Source: Actinomycetes bacterium
Lineage (GTDB): Bacteria; Actinomycetota; Actinomycetes; S36-B12; UBA10799
Direction of reading: 5' to 3'
Length of the DNA: 19,547 nucleotides
NCBI GenBank assembly: GCA_029779995.1
Contig: JAKOZM010000279.1
Coordinates: 1-19,547 of the forward strand
The notes beneath the pieces were generated by a model, which saw only the letters and a program-made list of their open reading frames with translations, made no database searches and was not told where the DNA came from. Of this stretch, positions 15,889 through 19,547 are shown in pieces; position 1 is the stretch's first letter, and each line of letters begins with the position of its first letter. A program made the translations under genes and the position numbers.

Positions 15889-15894
15889 GGAGCA

Positions 15895-16932
15895 ATGACT
15901 CTGCAATCGCCGTTGCACGACCGCCACCGGGAAGCCGGGGCGAAGTTCGCCGAATTCGCTGGCTGGAGTATGCCGCTGGAGTACTCCGGCACTGTGGCCG
16001 AGCACACCAGTGTGCGAGAGGCGGCCGGTGTCTTCGACGTGTCCCACCTCGGGACATTGGTCGCCCGCGGGCCGGTGTCGGTGTTGAACACCGTCCTCAG
16101 CAACGACCTCCAGCGGATCGGGAAGGGTCAGGCTCAGTACACGCTCCTGCTCAACGACGTGGGCGGGGTGGTCGACGACTTGATCGTCTACAGGGTCGCC
16201 GACGATGAGTTCCTGCTGGTCCCCAATGCGGCCAACTGCGCACAGGTGGCCGCGACCCTGACCGAGGCCGGCCTTGCGGTGGAGAACGTGCACGAGGCGA
16301 CGGCGATCATTGCCGTGCAGGGACCGGGCAGCGATGCGATCCTGCCCTTCGCCGATTTGGACTACATGGCGTTCCGGGTGACGCAGTTCGCCGGGGTGCC
16401 GTGCACCGTTTGCCGCACGGGCTACACCGGTGAACGCGGTGTGGAGATCTTGGTCGCTGCGCAGGACGCCGGCGCGGTGTGGGATGCCCTTGTCGCGGCT
16501 GGTGCGGTGCTCTGTGGACTTGGTGCCCGCGACACCCTGCGCACGGAGATGGGCTATGCCCTGCATGGCCATGAGCTGGCCCCGGATGTGCCAGCGCGCT
16601 GGTCCTCGGTGAGTTGGGCTGTTGTAGCCGGCAAAGGGGATTTCATGGGTCGGCAGGCGTACGTCGAAACCGAGCCGGAGCAAAAGATCGTTGGGTTGCT
16701 GGTGACGGGCCGCGGCATTCCGCGAGCTGGGATGGAGGTCCTGCGTGGCGATGAGCGGGTGGGGATGACCACCAGCGGGACCTTCTCGCCCACGCTGCAG
16801 CAGGGGATCGCGCTAGCGCGGGTGGCTCGTGAGGTGTCGCCCGGGGATGAGGTCCAGATCGTCGTGCGCGGCCGCAACGTGCCCGCACAAGTGGTCGTGC
16901 TGCCCTTCGTCCCGGCGCGAGTGCGCGGCTGA
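15895..16932 (+). CDS. gcvT: Glycine cleavage system aminomethyltransferase (T protein)
   Basis: Takes the aminomethyl group from the lipoylated H protein, releases ammonia and transfers one carbon to tetrahydrofolate. 345 aa, slightly short for the family (about 360). Seen: an N-terminal LHDRHREAGAKFAEFAGWSMP, GVFDVSHLG (residues 46-54), a VGGVVDDLIVYR segment with the conserved aspartates, GYTGERGVEI, and GLGARDTLRTEMGYALHGHEL. The C-terminal barrel ends in LPFVPARVRG. The start ATG is set by the leaderless -10 six bases before it. It converges on the phosphodiesterase gene with only three bases between stops and no visible terminator. GcvP and GcvH are not in the window. A YgfZ-type folate protein is less likely, given the GARD motif. 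Confidence 0.93.
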   Translation: MTLQSPLHDRHREAGAKFAEFAGWSMPLEYSGTVAEHTSVREAAGVFDVSHLGTLVARGPVSVLNTVLSNDLQRIGKGQAQYTLLLNDVGGVVDDLIVYRVADDEFLLVPNAANCAQVAATLTEAGLAVENVHEATAIIAVQGPGSDAILPFADLDYMAFRVTQFAGVPCTVCRTGYTGERGVEILVAAQDAGAVWDALVAAGAVLCGLGARDTLRTEMGYALHGHELAPDVPARWSSVSWAVVAGKGDFMGRQAYVETEPEQKIVGLLVTGRGIPRAGMEVLRGDERVGMTTSGTFSPTLQQGIALARVAREVSPGDEVQIVVRGRNVPAQVVVLPFVPARVRG

Positions 16933-16935
16933 CGC

Positions 16936-17844
16936 TCAGGGCCAGAAGCTCTGGCCCGCCTGGCTAGCGGTGCGCACCCCAGCGGCATTGAGCCATTGCC
17001 GCACGGCGTCAGTGTTGTCGGTCGTGATGCCCCACACTCCGTCATCGAGGCACTGCTGGATGGCCCGGGGGTCATTGGCCGTCCACACCAGCCAGTGCAG
17101 GCCGGCCTCGCGCAACACGCTGGGCAGGTCCGGTGGGTAGCTGAACATGGTGTCCAGGCCGTCGAGCCCGCGGGTTAACGCCTGCTCGGCAAGCCAGACC
17201 GGATCGGCGTGTTCCTCGAAACCGCGCCGCTCGTTGTCTGTGCCACCTCGGTGTCCTTGCGCCCAGCCGCCGATCTGCCAGCGAGGCGTGGTGTCCACGA
17301 TCCACAGGACCGGGCTGCCGGTCGCGGCCTTCACCTCTGCGGCGGTGTCGATGTTCTTGCAGATGAACACCGACTCCGTCGGCGACGCCGCTACCACGCC
17401 CGCAACCGCCTGCGGACCGCCGACGATCTCCACCACGAGGGTCCGACCGGTTGGCACGGACACCTCGGACAGCATCGGGATTCGCTCCTGTGACCAGGTC
17501 TGGCCCTTCCACGCCCCGGCACTGCCGACCTGCAGGTCCGGGTGGCTGCTCAGGGCGATCTCCAGGCCCACGAGGTCAGTGGTCCGGTCAGTGGTCGCGT
17601 CGTGATGCAGCACCACGACCCCGTCCGCGGTGCACCACACATCCACCTCGACCGCATCGGCGCCCTTCGAAAAGCCGTAGCGCACCGCCGCCAGGGTGTT
17701 CTCAGGAGGCCCCGCCGGGTCATTGTGCTCATGACCGGAGCCCCTGTGCGCCACGAGCCGGATCACCCCGGACTGCGGGTGCAGCGCTGTCTGCGCTGTG
17801 CGGTGCGCAGCCGCCAACGCGGCCTGCGCCTGATCGGGTCTCAC
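16936..17844 (-). CDS. Glycerophosphodiester phosphodiesterase family protein
   Basis: TIM-barrel metal-dependent phosphodiesterase, 302 aa, expected to split glycerophosphodiesters into glycerol-3-phosphate and an alcohol. Family residues seen: His33 and Arg34 in AHRG, Glu48 in PPENTLAA, Glu66 and Asp68 in AVEVDV, and His80/His81 with Asp82 in LHHDATTDRTT. The later WTANDPRAIQQCLDDGVWGITTD matches the family's end. No signal peptide, so probably cytoplasmic. GTG 17844-17842 overlaps the upstream stop as GTGA. The longer frame upstream is alanine/arginine noise inside the CobT-like gene. TACGCT also ends six bases before this GTG, so it may have its own leaderless promoter. A short insertion (GSGHEHND) separates AHRG from PENT. 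True substrate unknown. Confidence 0.87.
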   Translation of the reverse strand: MRPDQAQAALAAAHRTAQTALHPQSGVIRLVAHRGSGHEHNDPAGPPENTLAAVRYGFSKGADAVEVDVWCTADGVVVLHHDATTDRTTDLVGLEIALSSHPDLQVGSAGAWKGQTWSQERIPMLSEVSVPTGRTLVVEIVGGPQAVAGVVAASPTESVFICKNIDTAAEVKAATGSPVLWIVDTTPRWQIGGWAQGHRGGTDNERRGFEEHADPVWLAEQALTRGLDGLDTMFSYPPDLPSVLREAGLHWLVWTANDPRAIQQCLDDGVWGITTDNTDAVRQWLNAAGVRTASQAGQSFWP

Positions 17845-18512
17845 GAGTGCAGCGTAGGCCCATCGGCGAGCAGCGCCAGGCGCAGCAGCGCCAGGCCGCT
17901 CAGCGCCCCGAGACCCTGCCCGGGTCCGATGCCTGATGAGCCCCACACCGGGACGTTGGCCCGGTCCAAGAAGAAGCGCTGGACCGGTTCGGTGCCCAGG
18001 ACGGGGGCCTGCACAGCAGGCAGATGGTCAGCACAACTGGCTGCCGCAGCCGCGATCACGCCGTCGAGCAGGACCGGCACCTGTGCGTGCTCCAGCCACG
18101 ACACCAACGACGTGATGACCGGCGGCACCTCGACCATCTCGCGGGAGCGCACGTCGGCCACCTTGTCCATCCACTGCTCGTCGGTGATCCCGCTTCCGTA
18201 ACCGGTCACCAGCTGTGGCTCCGCGCCGAACATCGACACCGCCACCGACGCGGCCACCGTTGTCAGCCCACGTCCAACCGCGGCGAGCAGGAGCAGGTCA
18301 TGATCTGGGGGTTCGGCGTCAGCCGCCACGATCGTCACGCCCAGGTACTGAGCCACCCGGGCGGCCGGGGTGTCCCGATGCAACCAGTCGTCGGCATAGC
18401 CCGGGGGCAGCGCGGAGACTGCGGCCGCGTCATCGGCGAGGGCCACCACGAGTAGGGGCCGCTCAGGGGCCGTGCCAGCGACGTCGCGCCACCAAGCGAG
18501 CTCCTGCTTCAC
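17841..18512 (-). CDS. CobT-like protein, shortened and lacking the catalytic glutamate
   Basis: 223 aa, against about 350 for CobT, which makes alpha-ribazole phosphate from nicotinate mononucleotide and a lower-ligand base. CobT-like parts: VTGYGSGITDEQWMDKVADV (102-121) matching VGIGANLPPSRIDNKVDVV of Salmonella CobT as I recall it, HAQVPVLLDGVIAAAAASCA (142-161) matching the CGLPVLLDGFLSYSAAL part, and a Gly-rich segment SSGIGPGQG (192-200). That last segment aligns with LRLGEGSG, so the catalytic Glu (Glu317 in Salmonella) becomes Pro197. The N-terminal KPPGSLGRLE region and the DHG motif are also missing. GTG 18512-18510 overlaps the P450 stop (GTGA). The frame is intact and normally coded, so it is more likely a repurposed protein than a fresh pseudogene. 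Function unknown. Confidence 0.7.
   Translation of the reverse strand: MKQELAWWRDVAGTAPERPLLVVALADDAAAVSALPPGYADDWLHRDTPAARVAQYLGVTIVAADAEPPDHDLLLLAAVGRGLTTVAASVAVSMFGAEPQLVTGYGSGITDEQWMDKVADVRSREMVEVPPVITSLVSWLEHAQVPVLLDGVIAAAAASCADHLPAVQAPVLGTEPVQRFFLDRANVPVWGSSGIGPGQGLGALSGLALLRLALLADGPTLHS
17851..17856 (-). promoter_or_regulatory. Possible leaderless -10 box for the phosphodiesterase, inside the CobT-like gene
   Basis: On the minus strand TACGCT ends six bases before GTG 17844. Since that GTG also overlaps the upstream stop, translational coupling explains expression equally well. This is the weakest of the TAnnnT cases. Confidence 0.3.
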
Positions 18513-19547
18513 CGGGCGTGCACCACCGCGGGCAGGGGGACAGCGGGCCGCAAGGTGATCGCCGACTGCATGGGGATGTCCAAGGGGGCCTGTACGTCGA
18601 CGTGCCAGCGCCGGGCGAGCGTGGCCAACAGGACGACTGCCTCTGTCCAGGCGAACTGCTCGCCGATGCACCGCCGCGTCCCGAAGCCGAACGGGAACCA
18701 GACACCCCGGGGCACGTTTGGCGTCCTCTCGTCGAAACGTCCCGCCCCGTCGATCCAGCGCTGCGGGCGGAACTCCAACGCCTGCGGCCAGAACCGCGGA
18801 TCACGATGCATGCTGTACTGCGAGGCCAGGACGACACTGCCGCGCGGCAGGTCCCAGCCGCTGACACGCAGGTCGGCGTCCAGCCACCGTCCGATGATCC
18901 AGGCTGGGGGGCGCAGCCGCATGGATTCAGCGATGACCGCATAGGTGCGCGGCAGCCGTTTCAGGTCCGTGAAAGTGACGGACTCGTCCGTCAGGGTGTC
19001 GACCTCCTCCTCCAGCCAGGCCCGCACCGCCGGGTTGTGCGACAGCAGCAGCCACGCCCAGGTCATCGCCAAGGCTGTCGTCTCATGACCGGCCAGCACC
19101 AGTGTCATCGCCTCGTCGCGCACCTCGTCATCGGTGAACGCGGCCTCGCCGCTGTCGTCGCGGGCACCCATCAGCATGCTCAGGAGGTCGTGGCCGTCGT
19201 CGCCTTCGGCCACCCGACGCGCGATCATCTGCTCGACGATCCCATCGAGGGTCTCGATGGCGCCCCGCTCCCGACGGCGCTGCCGTGTGGAGATTCTGGA
19301 CAACGGTGAGGCAACGGGGCCGAAGCCGCGCCCGAAACCCTCGAGCACCGCGGTCAGTGCGGCGGTCACCTCAGAGGAGTCGTCGCGCATCTGCTGGCCG
19401 AAGATCGTGCGGCCGATGATGTCCAGGGTCAGTTCCGACATGGCCTGCGTCACCTCGATGGTCGCGCCATCGTGCCACCTGTCCGACGTGATGCCGGCAG
19501 CTGCGGTCATGTCACCCACGTACTCAGCAATCCGCTGGCCGTGGAAC
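18509..19547 (-). CDS. Cytochrome P450 (N-terminus beyond the right edge)
   Basis: Heme-thiolate monooxygenase; about 345 C-terminal residues are present. Seen in order: I-helix oxygen-binding AGHETTALAMTW, K-helix ESMRLRPP (ExxR), the PERF-like region FRPQRWIDGAGRFDERTP, and heme-binding FGFGTRRCIGE with the axial Cys. An internal GTG at 19519 might be taken as a start, but the frame continues open to the window edge and reads FHGQRIAEYVGDM, typical P450 sequence before the C-helix region, so the true start lies outside. The ExxR spacing, AGHETT and the CIGEQFAW form resemble CYP110/CYP102-like enzymes acting on fatty acids or hydrophobic compounds, but subfamily and substrate cannot be fixed. 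Its stop overlaps the CobT-like start as GTGA. Confidence 0.93.
   Translation of the reverse strand, partial: FHGQRIAEYVGDMTAAAGITSDRWHDGATIEVTQAMSELTLDIIGRTIFGQQMRDDSSEVTAALTAVLEGFGRGFGPVASPLSRISTRQRRRERGAIETLDGIVEQMIARRVAEGDDGHDLLSMLMGARDDSGEAAFTDDEVRDEAMTLVLAGHETTALAMTWAWLLLSHNPAVRAWLEEEVDTLTDESVTFTDLKRLPRTYAVIAESMRLRPPAWIIGRWLDADLRVSGWDLPRGSVVLASQYSMHRDPRFWPQALEFRPQRWIDGAGRFDERTPNVPRGVWFPFGFGTRRCIGEQFAWTEAVVLLATLARRWHVDVQAPLDIPMQSAITLRPAVPLPAVVHAR

Noticed and set aside
17841..18512. CobT-like gene as a simple pseudogene
   Set aside because: The frame is uninterrupted, overlaps both neighbours neatly and keeps G/C-rich third positions, so I treat it as a functional coding gene of altered role.
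19517..19519. GTG as the start of the P450
   Set aside because: The frame is open to the window edge and upstream residues look like P450 sequence; the protein would otherwise lack its N-terminal quarter.
1..19547. tRNA, rRNA, CRISPR array, transposon ends or phage genes
   Set aside because: I saw no cloverleaf-like sequence with a CCA-type end, no regularly spaced short repeats, and no transposase, integrase or phage motifs in any frame.

Overview
The window is strongly G+C-rich, densely packed, and codes in the manner of an actinobacterium (Actinomycetota). The best taxonomic clue is gene order. From right to left it runs gcvT / pepA - lpdA - sucB (E2) / TIGR01777 epimerase / lipB - lipA - DUF4191 / RDD. 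From memory this closely follows the Mycobacterium tuberculosis block around Rv2211c-Rv2219A, where cobT and cobS lie just outside gcvT. I could not run a search, and I do not assign an order or genus. No rRNA, tRNA, CRISPR array, transposase or prophage gene was seen.

Layout. (1) 1-5231, minus strand: a putrescine module, read as patD-potD-potA-potB-potC: an aldehyde dehydrogenase of the gamma-aminobutyraldehyde type followed by a complete polyamine ABC importer, whose last gene runs off the left edge. A 7-bp inverted repeat overlaps its likely promoter. (2) 5232-5532: the only long gene-free stretch. (3) 5533-9669: lipoate synthesis (lipB, lipA) with a four-helix membrane protein lodged between them, DUF4191 and RDD membrane proteins, and a small 135-aa protein that looks like a broken protein-kinase core. 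(4) 9675-11285: a TIGR01777 NAD(P)-binding protein and a divergent six-helix GAP/SfLAP-like membrane protein. (5) 11310-15854, minus strand: sucB (E2 with two lipoyl domains), lpdA (E3) and pepA. (6) 15895-16932, plus strand: gcvT. (7) 16936-19547, minus strand: a tightly overlapping cluster of a cytochrome P450 (cut by the right edge), a shortened CobT-like protein lacking the catalytic glutamate, and a glycerophosphodiester phosphodiesterase.

How the genes work together. The central theme is lipoate. LipB transfers octanoate and LipA inserts sulfur; SucB carries lipoyl lysines; LpdA reoxidises the lipoyl group; GcvT works with the lipoylated glycine-cleavage H protein. The left side is an uptake-and-degradation route for putrescine, with the aminotransferase or oxidase step not in the window.

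The most striking feature of the DNA is a repeated start signal. At eight genes a TAnnnT hexamer lies exactly 6 or 7 bases before the ATG or GTG, with no Shine-Dalgarno sequence, which is the hallmark of leaderless transcription. At two of these the TAG stop of the upstream gene forms the first half of the next gene's -10 box. Other genes (patD, potD, potA, lpdA, sucB) have ordinary Shine-Dalgarno sites. I see no clearly new multi-gene system. The best leads are the CobT-like pseudoenzyme with its P450 partner, and the kinase-like fragment beside lipB.
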